DNA of 64,000 nucleotides. It comes from a virus. Below are positions 23,702-31,426 of the stretch, piece by piece; position 1 is the first letter of the stretch, and every line of letters begins with the position of its first letter. The notes below the pieces were generated by a model that saw only the letters and a program-made list of their open reading frames with translations, was not told the DNA's origin and did not search any database. Position numbers and translations under genes: made by a program. Location: positions 1 to 64,000 of the IMG/VR virus record IMGVR_UViG_3300036820_000005. One strand, written 5' to 3'.

Positions 23702-23943
23702 GACGTCTCCGCTGGGTAGATCGCATCGAGCCGGTCCATCAGCCCGCACAGGTCCTCGGCGCCGATGGTCGTGGCGGTCGGGTCGGCGGATATCCGGCCG
23801 GGAGGGACGATGACCCGCCACCGGCCGTTCAGCACGGCGGGCGGGACGAACTGGGCCTCGCCGGGGTGGGCGCGCTCGAAGTCGATCCGCCGTTCCACGC
23901 AGTCATCCGCGCCGGCCCTGGTCATCTGCCCCCGGCTCAGCAT
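23698..23943 (-). CDS. Small protein of the regulator operon
   Basis: This 81-residue protein has a beta-like middle (AQFVPPAVLNGRWRVIVPPG) and a helical end. It overlaps both neighbours, consistent with one operon. Such a small protein encoded upstream of an XRE gene is common on Streptomyces elements; its function is unknown. Confidence 0.55.
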   Translation of the reverse strand: MLSRGQMTRAGADDCVERRIDFERAHPGEAQFVPPAVLNGRWRVIVPPGRISADPTATTIGAEDLCGLMDRLDAIYPAETS

Positions 23944-24161
23944 GGCTGCCGCCGCGCGAGGTCCGCCCGCAGTGCGGCGTCAAGCTCGTCCGGGCTCCGG
24001 GCGGTCACGACGTCATCCTCATCGGCGGCGTGCTTGTGGCGCGCACCCCACTCGCCGTCAAAGATCCAGAACTCGTCGTACTCGTCGCCGAATGTCTCGC
24101 CGAGCGCGGTGAGCGCCTGGTCGTCGCCGGCGATGACCGGTGCGGGTTCCGGGCCGGTCAC
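23937..24161 (-). CDS. Small acidic protein
   Basis: This 74-residue acidic protein (GETFGDEYDEFWIFDGEWG, later helical DELDAALRADLARR) starts at a GTG overlapping the upstream stop. No family recognised. Confidence 0.55.
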   Translation of the reverse strand: MTGPEPAPVIAGDDQALTALGETFGDEYDEFWIFDGEWGARHKHAADEDDVVTARSPDELDAALRADLARRQPC

Positions 24162-24529
24162 GGCGTGCTCCCGCCGCGAGGGGACGGCGGCGCAGAGACT
24201 ACTGCACCGCCGTCCCCGGCGCGGCGGGCCGGAAGGCCGTTAACTCCGCCAGCCGCATTTACCGGTGGATTACCTCCCGGCCCGGTGCGCGCCGCCGGGT
24301 CCTCCGCGCGCGTACCTGCGGAGGAACCGGCGTCCTGGCGGTCCCGTGCCTCGCGGTCGGCCAGCAGGTGCCAGGTACCGCGCAGCAGGGGACCGTAGTC
24401 CTGGTGGAAGTCCCCGCCGGTCGCCTCGATCATCTGATCGAGCGTGCCGCCCGGGTTGGCCGCGCGCCATTCGGCGACCGCCGTGCGGGCACGGTCTTGC
24501 TCCTTCGGGGTGTCCTTGGTGGTGCTCAC
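24158..24529 (-). CDS. Helical protein, first gene of regulator operon
   Basis: This 123-residue protein has a helical N-terminal half (EQDRARTAVAEWRAANPGG, later LLRGTWHLLADREA) and a low-complexity Gly/Pro/Ala tail. The GTG at 24529 has a purine-rich site upstream. It is divergent from the GntR gene and shares its palindromic control region. Confidence 0.6.
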   Translation of the reverse strand: MSTTKDTPKEQDRARTAVAEWRAANPGGTLDQMIEATGGDFHQDYGPLLRGTWHLLADREARDRQDAGSSAGTRAEDPAARTGPGGNPPVNAAGGVNGLPARRAGDGGAVVSAPPSPRGGSTP

Positions 24530-24547
24530 CCGTCTTTCCCTCCGCTC

Positions 24548-24590
24548 ACGTTCGCGAACGTATGCGCTCGTAGGCCCATGATCGCCTACG
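24548..24590. promoter_or_regulatory. Divergent operator region for GntR gene
   Basis: The 85-base gap holds the perfect palindrome ACGTTCGCGAACGT (24548-24561) and the inverted repeat CGTAGGC, eight bases, GCCTACG (24569-24590). Placement suggests control of both divergent genes by the GntR-type protein. Confidence 0.55.
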
Positions 24591-24614
24591 GAGAGCGTCC
24601 TGTACGTTACCCCG

Positions 24615-24860
24615 GTGGACGGGCCGCCGGAGATCGATTACAGGGGCACGCTGCCCCCTTACCTGCAGCTGGCGGCGTGGCTCCGTGACCGGATCCAGTC
24701 CGGCGAACTGCGGCCCGGCCAGGTCCTGCCGAGCGAGCAGGAACTGATGGGAGCCACCGGGCTCGCCAGGATCACCGTCCGCAAGGCGATGCGGGTTCTC
24801 CGCGAAGAGGGCCACGTGGTCACCGTCCCGCAGCGCGGCACGTACGTTGCCAGGCGTTAA
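24615..24860 (+). CDS. GntR-family regulator, DNA-binding domain only
   Basis: This 81-residue protein is a complete GntR winged helix (YLQLAAWLRDRIQSGELRPG, then LPSEQELMGATGLARITVRK and the wing TVPQRGTYVARR) without an effector domain. Single-domain GntR proteins of this kind (KorSA-like) control transfer and copy number on Streptomyces plasmids. The start is GTG. Confidence 0.85.
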   Translation: MDGPPEIDYRGTLPPYLQLAAWLRDRIQSGELRPGQVLPSEQELMGATGLARITVRKAMRVLREEGHVVTVPQRGTYVARR

Positions 24861-24944
24861 GGCTGCACTCACGCCGCCGACCATACGCCGTAGCCGGGCG
24901 GAAAAGTTCAGCGGATTGAACAAGCGCGAGATTCAGCCCGCAAT

Positions 24945-26150
24945 TCACGAGGCGCGCATCCCCATGCGCCACGCCAGCCCTTGCAGCTCGGCGCCGCCGG
25001 CTTCGCGCGTGGCCTTGGCCAGCATGTGCGCCACCTGATTCCGGATCATCGGGTGGTTGCGGACCTGTACCGGGGACAGCTTCTCCGCGCGCCGCAGTTC
25101 CGCCACCGCCGTGGCGTCGTTGCCGAGCATCCACTGCGCCCGGGATCGCTCCATCCGCAGCGCGCCGCGCCTGTTCGCTGACGCCAGCGCCCGCGGTTCC
25201 ACCGCGTCAGCATGCGCCAGGGCCTCCTCCGCGTTGCCGGCCTCAACGGCGAGCGACGCCCGCCAGATCCCGGCATTCGCTGGCCCGAACACCTCGAACG
25301 CCTCGGGCCGGTCTCCGAGCTCGCCGGCTACCCGGGCTGCCTCGCCGCCCTGGTCCCGCGCCCCGGCATGGTCGCCGCTTACGGCGCACGCCAGCGCCGC
25401 GGACAGGCGGATCATGCCGTACACCTCACGCGCGTACCGGTTGTCCCCGCACAGCGGCTCCAGCTTGTCGGCGCGGGCCGGCATCGACATCAGCACCCGC
25501 GGCCGGTTCGCGCTGTTGGTGCAGTGCGCGCACCCGAACGCCGCCGCCGCCTCCTGGACCGGGTCGCCGGTCAGCGCAGCGGCCTGCCGCCCCCGGTCCG
25601 CCGCGATCCAGGCCAGGTCGGTGTGACCGTGATGCTTCAGCGTGATCGCCGCCGTTGCCGTCGCCGCGACCAGCAGCCGCGCGGCCCGGTCCCGCCCCGC
25701 GCCGCCCCCGGCCGCCGCGTGGACCTGCAGCTCGCCGAGCAGCCCGGGGAGCCCCAGCTGCAGCGCGGCATAGTCGGCGCGGCGCAGCGCCGCGTCCATG
25801 TCCGCCGCGACCGCGGCGAGCACGGTCAGCGGGCGGGCCGGGCCGTCCGGCGGCCCGTCGAGGGTCGCGTCGAGCAGGACCGCCCGGAACGCCACTGTGC
25901 TCCACGGCGCCTGGCGGGGCCGGATTTCCGGCACGGGCTGGCCGAGCAGCGCGTCGGCGGATACCCCGATCACTTCGGCGAGCGCGGCGATGTCCTGCCT
26001 CTTGTCCAGCGGGAGCAGGCCCCGCTCCACCATGGACAGCCAGCTCTTGGAATGGCCGATCCGCCCGGCGACCAGCTCGATGGTGAGCCGGGCAGCGCGC
26101 CTGGCCTGCCGGACGTTCGTACCGACAGCAGGGTCCGTGTTAGCATCCAT
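24945..26150 (-). CDS. XRE regulator with TPR-like C-terminus
   Basis: This 401-residue protein has an N-terminal XRE HTH (residues 9-65: NVRQARRAARLTIELVAGRI, WLSMVERG) followed by about 320 residues of Ala-rich helical repeats resembling TPRs, an architecture common in Streptomyces regulators linked to signalling peptides or development. The ATG at 26150 is chosen because the large inverted-repeat operator lies immediately upstream; a longer reading lacks support. Confidence 0.8.
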   Translation of the reverse strand: MDANTDPAVGTNVRQARRAARLTIELVAGRIGHSKSWLSMVERGLLPLDKRQDIAALAEVIGVSADALLGQPVPEIRPRQAPWSTVAFRAVLLDATLDGPPDGPARPLTVLAAVAADMDAALRRADYAALQLGLPGLLGELQVHAAAGGGAGRDRAARLLVAATATAAITLKHHGHTDLAWIAADRGRQAAALTGDPVQEAAAAFGCAHCTNSANRPRVLMSMPARADKLEPLCGDNRYAREVYGMIRLSAALACAVSGDHAGARDQGGEAARVAGELGDRPEAFEVFGPANAGIWRASLAVEAGNAEEALAHADAVEPRALASANRRGALRMERSRAQWMLGNDATAVAELRRAEKLSPVQVRNHPMIRNQVAHMLAKATREAGGAELQGLAWRMGMRAS

Positions 26151-26154
26151 GGCA

Positions 26155-26211
26155 AGACCTCGTGCTCGTATCCCTGAAGATCTAGGCAATCTCAGGATAC
26201 GCGCGAGGTCT
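26155..26211. promoter_or_regulatory. Nested inverted-repeat operator
   Basis: Two nested arms form one large dyad. AGACCTCG (26155-26162) pairs with CGAGGTCT (26204-26211), and inside CGTATCC-C-TGA (26167-26177) matches TCAGGATACG (26192-26201). The centre is AT-rich. It lies between the XRE-TPR gene and the plus-strand small gene and probably serves both. Confidence 0.6.
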
Positions 26212-26252
26212 AAGTCTTGTAGAAGATCGACGGCCCGAGGGTGGGATGCCGC

Positions 26253-26456
26253 ATGGTCCGCCAGGCCGACGCCGTGATGCTCGTAGCCGACCTGGCTGAA
26301 GCGCTGGCCAGGCGCGGACACGACGTGCAGCTCGACCAGCTGAACGGCGTCCGCCTGGTCCGCCTGGTCCGGCTGGGCTCGCTGATGCTCGCCGACTTCG
26401 GAATCGGAGACGCGCCTGCCGAGCCGCAGGAACCGCACGACGCGGCCCGCGTCTGA
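26253..26456 (+). CDS. Small protein divergent from XRE-TPR gene
   Basis: This 67-residue protein is compact and alpha/beta-like (AVMLVADLAEALARRGHDVQL, then VRLVRLGSLMLADFGI). The ATG at 26253 follows GAGGGTGG. Position suggests a partner of the XRE-TPR regulator. No family recognised. Confidence 0.55.
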   Translation: MVRQADAVMLVADLAEALARRGHDVQLDQLNGVRLVRLVRLGSLMLADFGIGDAPAEPQEPHDAARV

Positions 26457-26645
26457 GTCCTGCTGCCACGCCGGGCCGTCCCCTGGCTGTATGACGCAGC
26501 CCGCCGCGTACCTATGCGCGGATAGGGCTGCCCGGCTGCCGGGCGCGTTGCGGGCGCCCGGCCCGGCACAGCGGCGCCCGGGCCCGAAGGCCTGCGTCGG
26601 CAGCGCAGCGGCCACCCCCCGACATGGCCGGCTCACTGACCGGCT

Positions 26646-27338
26646 GTGACACACCGGCCGTCCGGCCGCGATCGCGCCGGACGGCCCAGCCGGACGCCGC
26701 CCTTGGGGGCGGCTCTCACCGCTGCCCTTCTCGCGGCCCTGTCCGTCCTGCTGCCCCTGCTGCTCGCCGCAAGTACCCATCCGGCCCGGCCGGCCCGCCC
26801 GGTAGCCGTCACCGTCAGCCTGACCGCGCCGCGGATCCCTCACTGGACAGCACCGTACGCGGTCGCCTCCGCGTCGCCGATCCCCGCCCCCAGCCCTGCC
26901 GCCACGGACACTCCGGCCCCGAGGCTGGTATCGGCTAGCCCGGCCGCAATCCCCGCCCCCACCCCGACCCCGACAGCCTCCCCGGACGAGGAGTCGTCAC
27001 CCGCCCCCTCGGCGAGCCCGCCGGCACCTGAGCCCGCCGGATCGCCGCAGCAGATCGCCGAGGCCATGCTCCCCGCCTACGGCTGGGACACCGCCCAGAT
27101 GGGCTGCCTGCTCCTCCTGTGGGAGCGGGAGTCCGGCTGGAACGCGGCCGCGTATAACCCCGGCACCGGCGCGTACGGCATCCCCCAGGCGCTCCCCGGC
27201 GACAAGATGGCCGCCGCCGGGCCGGACTGGCGCACCGACCCCGCCACCCAGATCAGGTGGGGCCTCGGGTACATCCAGGCGACGTACGGGTCGCCATGCG
27301 GAGCATGGGCTCACGAGGAAGCAGACGGCTGGTACTAG
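26646..27338 (+). CDS. Secreted lysozyme-fold (SLT-like) peptidoglycan hydrolase
   Basis: This 230-residue protein has a signal-anchor segment (about 22-42), a Pro/Ala/Ser/Thr-rich linker (about 55-130), and a C-terminal lysozyme-like domain with the catalytic-type motif WERESGWNAAAYNPGTGAYG and later GLGYIQATYGSPCGAW. The Glu in WERESGW is the probable catalytic acid. It would cut cell-wall glycan, either to open the wall at mating contacts or as a host-derived enzyme. The start is GTG. Confidence 0.75.
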   Translation: MTHRPSGRDRAGRPSRTPPLGAALTAALLAALSVLLPLLLAASTHPARPARPVAVTVSLTAPRIPHWTAPYAVASASPIPAPSPAATDTPAPRLVSASPAAIPAPTPTPTASPDEESSPAPSASPPAPEPAGSPQQIAEAMLPAYGWDTAQMGCLLLLWERESGWNAAAYNPGTGAYGIPQALPGDKMAAAGPDWRTDPATQIRWGLGYIQATYGSPCGAWAHEEADGWY

Positions 27339-27342
27339 GCCA

Positions 27343-27453
27343 CTGACCTGCGAAAATACGGCGTCTTTGCGCCGCCTCTTCTTGTCGCGTTCTACACTCC
27401 TCGTATAGTATTTCTACATAAGCAAAAAACATCCAGACCGGCAGGAGAGAGCC
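27343..27453 (+). promoter_or_regulatory. Promoter module 1
   Basis: This gap holds the first copy of a conserved module: CTGACCTGCG, then GTCTTTG, a -35 TTGTCG (27382-27387), a 16-base spacer containing TTCTACA (27390), a -10 TATAGT (27404-27409) and a second TTCTACA (27412). The start and leader of the following RNA are shared with module 3. Confidence 0.75.
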
Positions 27454-27780
27454 ATGAACGAGCGAATCAGTTTCAGCCAGATAGGCGCCCTCGTGGACGC
27501 CCGCGAGGACCGCAACGTCCAGCACGCGCTTGAGAACGCGCTCCGCGGCATCAACCACACCGAGCAGTCCATCCGGCAGCGTGCCCGCTCCATCCGCTCG
27601 ACCCTCGACCTGATCGAGCAGAAGCTCGACGCCCACCTGATGCTCAACCCCTCGGGCGAGCTTCAGAGCCAGGGCCCGGAGCTGGACCTGCTGATCGCCA
27701 AGAACCACCTCCACTGGGAGACCGCCGGCGCGCTCCTCACCCCCGACGAGCTGCGGTCCATCGGCATCGACGTCAAGTAG
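27454..27780 (+). CDS. Helical leader protein of unit 1
   Basis: This 108-residue protein is mostly alpha-helical and charged (NVQHALENALRGINHTEQSI, later LDLIEQKLDAHLML). It is the first gene behind promoter module 1 and is followed within ten bases by a T-arm-like hairpin. No family recognised. Confidence 0.65.
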   Translation: MNERISFSQIGALVDAREDRNVQHALENALRGINHTEQSIRQRARSIRSTLDLIEQKLDAHLMLNPSGELQSQGPELDLLIAKNHLHWETAGALLTPDELRSIGIDVK

Positions 27781-27787
27781 CCCCCCA

Positions 27788-27830
27788 GCCCGGCAGGCAG
27801 CCAGACCCGTTCGAGGCGGGTCCGGGCACG
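27788..27830 (+). ncRNA. T-arm/acceptor-like RNA hairpin, copy 1
   Basis: A 43-base element: GCCC (27788-27791), a purine-rich bulge with GGCA, stem GACCCG/CGGGTC around the T-loop-like TTCGAGG, then GGGC pairing with the first four bases, then ACG. Copies at 33217, 38986 and 46685 have equal length and compensating stem changes. Confidence 0.6.
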
Positions 27831-27870
27831 AAGCGGCCACCAGGACCGCCCATCCCAGAGAGGAAACGCC

Positions 27871-28035
27871 ATGCGCATCGACACGAGGTCCGCCCAGGCC
27901 AAGCCGAACGGATTCGGCACCTGGACCCTCAGCGGCCCCCGAGGCCAGCAGGTCGTCTACAGCGGCTGGTGGGCCGACGCCCCCGACTACCTTGCCCAGA
28001 CCTACGGCACCGGCCACTGGTTTGTGAGCGCCTGA
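27871..28035 (+). CDS. Small protein
   Basis: This 54-residue protein (WTLSGPRGQQVVYSGWW, ending GTGHWFVSA) begins at an ATG with GAGAGGAAAC upstream and lies directly behind the T-arm-like hairpin. Compact beta-like sequence; function unknown. Confidence 0.5.
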   Translation: MRIDTRSAQAKPNGFGTWTLSGPRGQQVVYSGWWADAPDYLAQTYGTGHWFVSA

Positions 28036-28040
28036 CCGCC

Positions 28041-28397
28041 ATGGACCCCTACATCGACATGACCCAGCGCTGGTGGCCCACCGACACCGCCGTCAAGCAG
28101 GCCAAGGCCGCTCTGGACGCTCAGCCGGACGCCGACCTCGCTGCCATCCCGATGGTCCAGCCCGGCAAGACCCGCGGCTACTGGAAGGTCGGCCAGGCCG
28201 TGGAGACCGTCGAAGGCCAGGTGTTCCTCGGCGTCAACGCCGACAACGGCCGCGGGGCCGTGCCTAGCTGGTCCGAAGCGCGGAACTCGGCAGCTGAAGC
28301 GGCCAGCGAGGCGCGCGGTGACCGGCCCGGCACCGTCGCCTATGCCGTCGTCGCCCGGGACGACGACCAGGTGGCCGTGTTCGAGGACGTCCTGTGA
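28041..28397 (+). CDS. Small unknown protein
   Basis: This 118-residue protein has a helical N-terminus (TDTAVKQAKAALDAQPDADL) and an alpha/beta-like end (TVAYAVVARDDDQVAVFED). Five bases separate it from the gene before. No family recognised. Confidence 0.55.
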   Translation: MDPYIDMTQRWWPTDTAVKQAKAALDAQPDADLAAIPMVQPGKTRGYWKVGQAVETVEGQVFLGVNADNGRGAVPSWSEARNSAAEAASEARGDRPGTVAYAVVARDDDQVAVFEDVL

Positions 28398-28684
28398 ACG
28401 TCCCTAGCCCCGCCGACGCCGCCCTGTTCGACCAGGCCCGCCGATTGAAGGTTCCTGGCCCGCACGGCGGCTACCGAGCCCCGGTGATCGGCCACTGGGA
28501 CCATCTCGGCTACACCCACTGCCTCGCCTGCCCGCCCGAGCCCGTCGAACCGCCCGCCCGGATCGACCCGATTGACGCCGACAACTGCGCAGCCGAAGGC
28601 GAGCGGTGCGACTTCTGCCAAATGGTCTTGCTGACCGCTGCGCTGGCGAAGTTTACGTCGTCGAGGGACGGGGAGCCCCAGTGA
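28394..28684 (+). CDS. Small Cys/His protein
   Basis: This 96-residue protein has Cys and His residues spaced like a small zinc site (YTHCLACPPE, later CDFCQM). It starts at a GTG overlapping the previous stop. Confidence 0.55.
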   Translation: MNVPSPADAALFDQARRLKVPGPHGGYRAPVIGHWDHLGYTHCLACPPEPVEPPARIDPIDADNCAAEGERCDFCQMVLLTAALAKFTSSRDGEPQ

Positions 28685-28875
28685 CCGGCCCGGCCCGCCA
28701 GGTGGCCGTCGTGGAGACGATCGACGGCGGCCGACTGCCGGTCGGCATCCACGGCGGCCTGGTGACGGTCGGCGGCGCGCTGCGGTTCACGAAGACGCAG
28801 CGGACCCAGCTGCTCGCGGCGCTGCTGGAAGCAGACCGGGCAGCCGACGACCCCGACTGGTGGGTGTGGGACTGA
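28681..28875 (+). CDS. Small unknown protein
   Basis: This 64-residue protein (VVETIDGGRLPVGIHGGLV, then KTQRTQLLAALLEA) overlaps the previous gene by GTGA and is the last gene of unit 1, ending just before promoter module 2. Confidence 0.5.
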   Translation: MTGPARQVAVVETIDGGRLPVGIHGGLVTVGGALRFTKTQRTQLLAALLEADRAADDPDWWVWD

Positions 28876-28880
28876 CCGGC

Positions 28881-28988
28881 TGACCTGCATTTTTGCCCAA
28901 AACTTCTACACTCATCATTGATTCGTTCTACGTTCTACATTAAGATGAGAAATGTAGAAAAAATAGCCCACCACCACGGAGGCAGCAG
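28881..28988 (+). promoter_or_regulatory. Promoter module 2 (divergent form)
   Basis: TGACCTGC is retained, followed by -35 TTGATT (28918-28923) and -10 TAAGAT (28941-28946) 17 bases apart. Operator half-sites lie at 28904, 28926, 28933 and, inverted, 28954; the last two form TTCTACAT, eleven bases, ATGTAGAA. This copy has more operator sites than the other modules. Confidence 0.65.
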
Positions 28989-29165
28989 ATGGCGGCCAGC
29001 ACGGCACACGACATCCACACGGACGCAGACCCGGGCAGGCCGCTCCCGGACCCCCTGCACCAGATCCCAGCCGAAGCGTACGACCAGGCCCGCAGGGTCA
29101 ACGCCCGGCTAGACGAGCTGCTGCCCTGGCGGCAGACCCCGCCCTCCAGCTGGGCGCGCGCCTGA
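28989..29165 (+). CDS. Small leader protein of unit 2
   Basis: This 58-residue protein is polar (LHQIPAEAYDQARRVNARLD, ending QTPPSSWARA) with GGAGGCAGC upstream of the ATG. It is followed by a long GC-rich hairpin instead of a T-arm-like element. Confidence 0.55.
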   Translation: MAASTAHDIHTDADPGRPLPDPLHQIPAEAYDQARRVNARLDELLPWRQTPPSSWARA

Positions 29166-29176
29166 CCGCCCGAGGA

Positions 29177-29212
29177 GGCTGCCCGGCCCGACTCCCCCCG
29201 GGCCGGGCAGCC
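29177..29212 (+). terminator. 14-pair hairpin behind leader gene
   Basis: A perfect stem (GGCTGCCCGGCCCG at 29177-29190 with its complement at 29199-29212, eight-base loop) follows the leader gene of unit 2. There is no T-run. It may attenuate transcription or stabilise the leader RNA. Confidence 0.5.
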
Positions 29213-29248
29213 GATCGGACCAGGTCAGTCCCAACCGAGAGGAGACCG

Positions 29249-29431
29249 ATGACAACCGCAACCCGCGTCGGCAAGCCAGCGGCGTACAGGTGGAACGACC
29301 ACTACCGGGACGACGGCATCTGGTGCCGCTGGTCCCTTTGCAGCGCCCCGACCCGCCTGGCCGGAACCGACGACGAACGGTGCCCGGCCGACTGCCCCGC
29401 CTCGAAGATCGAGCCGGCCCCGGCCGGCTGA
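29249..29431 (+). CDS. Small Cys-rich protein
   Basis: This 60-residue protein has four cysteines (WCRWSLC, later RCPADC) and aromatic residues near the start, suggesting a small metal-binding or disulfide fold. The ATG follows GAGAGGAG. Confidence 0.55.
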   Translation: MTTATRVGKPAAYRWNDHYRDDGIWCRWSLCSAPTRLAGTDDERCPADCPASKIEPAPAG

Positions 29432-29441
29432 AGGAGACCCA

Positions 29442-29813
29442 GTGGAAACCGTGATAGCGCAGACCGGCGCCGACAAGGCCGCCGCAGCCCTTGCCCAGAA
29501 GCTACACGCCGCCGGGTGGGACGTCCGCACCGCACAGACCGACACCGAGCCGACAACCTTCCATGACGGGACGCCGATGCACCCCGCGTTCCGGCAGGCA
29601 TCCGTCCACGTCGACGGACCCGCCTGCCTCCGGACACCGTCCCTCGCCGTGTTCTGGTACTCCGACCTGCCCACCGACGGCTTTAAGCCGCGACCCGACC
29701 GGTTCGACGGCGAGATCCGCGTTGGCGGCGTCGACCTGGAGTTCAGCTCGCAAGCCGAGATGGCCGCCTGGGTTGACTGCCTGCTCGCCATCGCAGCGGC
29801 GGTGCAGGCGTGA
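29442..29813 (+). CDS. Unknown small protein
   Basis: This 123-residue protein has an N-terminal helix (KAAAALAQKLHAAGWDVRTA) and a beta-rich middle, ending in a helix (EMAAWVDCLLAIAAAVQ). The GTG start has AAGGAGA upstream. No family recognised. Confidence 0.55.
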   Translation: METVIAQTGADKAAAALAQKLHAAGWDVRTAQTDTEPTTFHDGTPMHPAFRQASVHVDGPACLRTPSLAVFWYSDLPTDGFKPRPDRFDGEIRVGGVDLEFSSQAEMAAWVDCLLAIAAAVQA

Positions 29814-30244
29814 TGGCCAGCTCAGACGAGCTGCTAGCCGACGCCCGCCGGGCCGCCGACAGGTACGTGGCCGCGGGGCCGGACAGTTCCGAAGCGTCAG
29901 TGGCGGCCGTCGGCTGCCTGGCCGCGTTCTGCAAGCTCGACGAGCATATGAAGGCGACCGGCCAGCCGCCCGCCGAATGGGCTCCGCTGGTCAACGGCTG
30001 GGAGGCCGTGATCCCCTGCCCTGACCAGACGACCGCTGACCAGGTATGCGTCCAGATAGCCGACCGGTACGGGTGGTCCTGCGCGGTCCGCCAGCGGGAC
30101 GACGAATGGCTCGTCGCCACCCGGTGGGCGATCCGGCAGAACGCCGAGATCGCGCTCCGCAGGGTGCGGGAAGACCTCGGCTACCGCGGCCGGATGATGA
30201 CGACCTGCTGGCGGCCGGCCAGCCCGGAGGAAACCCGGAGATGA
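29813..30244 (+). CDS. Unknown protein
   Basis: This 143-residue protein is helical at the start (DELLADARRAADRYVAAG) and alpha/beta later (ADQVCVQIADRYGWSCAV). The ATG at 29813 shares a base with the previous stop; a GTG one codon earlier is possible. Confidence 0.55.
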   Translation: MASSDELLADARRAADRYVAAGPDSSEASVAAVGCLAAFCKLDEHMKATGQPPAEWAPLVNGWEAVIPCPDQTTADQVCVQIADRYGWSCAVRQRDDEWLVATRWAIRQNAEIALRRVREDLGYRGRMMTTCWRPASPEETRR

Positions 30245-30603
30245 CCGCCGCCGAGCTGAACGACGACCGCCGCACCCTGATCCAGGACGCCGCCGAAGAC
30301 GCCGGAATGACCGTCGAGATCGGCGAAGACGGCCGCGACTGGCACCTCGCAGGCCCACCGGCCAGCATCCACCGGTTCCTAATCCGCGTAGCCGCCCGTA
30401 ACTCGCTATTCGCCGGGCTGCTGGTCGACTGCCTCGAGAGCGGCGCGCGGTCAGGCAGGGACTGGACCTGGCGGTTCCCCGCCTGGGAGTGGAGCGAACG
30501 CCCCGAAGAGGACGAAGACGACTGGCCCGACATCGACGACGAAGACGACGATCCCGCACCCGCGGGCGCCACCCAGAGCACAGAGGAGACAACGCAGTCA
30601 TGA
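30241..30603 (+). CDS. Unknown protein with acidic tail
   Basis: This 120-residue protein has an alpha/beta N-terminal two thirds (AGMTVEIGEDGRDWHLAG) and a strongly acidic tail (EEDEDDWPDIDDEDDD). Such a tail could mimic DNA or bind a basic partner. It overlaps both neighbours. Confidence 0.55.
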   Translation: MTAAELNDDRRTLIQDAAEDAGMTVEIGEDGRDWHLAGPPASIHRFLIRVAARNSLFAGLLVDCLESGARSGRDWTWRFPAWEWSERPEEDEDDWPDIDDEDDDPAPAGATQSTEETTQS

Positions 30604-31058
30604 CCGAATACGCTGACCAGCTTCAATGGCAGATAGCCCCCGGCTTCACCGTCGTCCTTGACGCCGACAACGGCGTAGTCGCCGAGGTCGCCGGGCAGCG
30701 CGCCCCGGTGATCCGCCCAGACATGGCGATAGAAGCGTTCAGGCAGGCGCGAGTGGCACAGGGCGGCGCAGGCCGGTTCGCCGAGTTCCGCCTGTTCGAG
30801 GAACTGACCGTGCTCCGCGCGTTCGTCCAGGACATCGCCGCGATGCGGAAAGACGGCGAGCCCGACGACGGCGGCGAGCCGTACGACGGCAGCGACGGCC
30901 GGGCGATGGACCTGCTCGACGGCATCGTCGGCCAGGCCCGCGTGCTACTCGGCATCGACCCGAAGCCGGAACCCGAGCCCCTGCTGCCCCTCCCGCCCAT
31001 GACCAGCGACGCCGAGACCACCCGCCCCGACATCCAGCTGCCCGAGGCCGGCCAGTGA
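30600..31058 (+). CDS. Unknown protein
   Basis: This 152-residue protein has a beta-rich start (WQIAPGFTVVLDADNGVVAE), a helical centre (ELTVLRAFVQDIAAMRKDGE) and a Pro-rich end. ATGA overlap with the gene before. No family recognised. Confidence 0.55.
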   Translation: MTEYADQLQWQIAPGFTVVLDADNGVVAEVAGQRAPVIRPDMAIEAFRQARVAQGGAGRFAEFRLFEELTVLRAFVQDIAAMRKDGEPDDGGEPYDGSDGRAMDLLDGIVGQARVLLGIDPKPEPEPLLPLPPMTSDAETTRPDIQLPEAGQ

Positions 31059-31426
31059 ACCACCAGGACCAGCTCGAAGCCGCCCTCGCCGAACTGGCCA
31101 GCGGCTGCGAAACCGCCGACGACGTTGCACGGAAACTCGCCGGCGCGGGCTGCCAGGGCTACCGGAGCAACTGCTACGAATGCCCGATCGTCAAGTGGCT
31201 GCTGGCTAGGCTCCCAGGCCCCCGGCTGAACGTGATCGTCTCCCAGTTCACCGCCGAGGCCACCTGGGAGTCAGCCGAAACCTGTGCCGACCCCGGCGTG
31301 CTCCCCGAGTACGACGAGGAGGCGACAGCCGACCTGCCCGACGTGCTCCGCGCGTTCCTCATGGCGTTCGACGCCGAGACCGCCGACACCGTCTATCCCG
31401 AGCTGGATCCGGCAGGCTCCCGGTGA
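31055..31426 (+). CDS. Paralogue A of a Cys-motif family
   Basis: This 123-residue protein shares its first 50 residues with the next gene product: L-A-x-L-A-S-G-C-x-T...VARKLAGAGCQGYR, then C-x-E-C-P-I-V-x-W. The C-terminal half is unique and acidic. The start is GTG overlapping the previous stop. Confidence 0.6.
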   Translation: MNHQDQLEAALAELASGCETADDVARKLAGAGCQGYRSNCYECPIVKWLLARLPGPRLNVIVSQFTAEATWESAETCADPGVLPEYDEEATADLPDVLRAFLMAFDAETADTVYPELDPAGSR

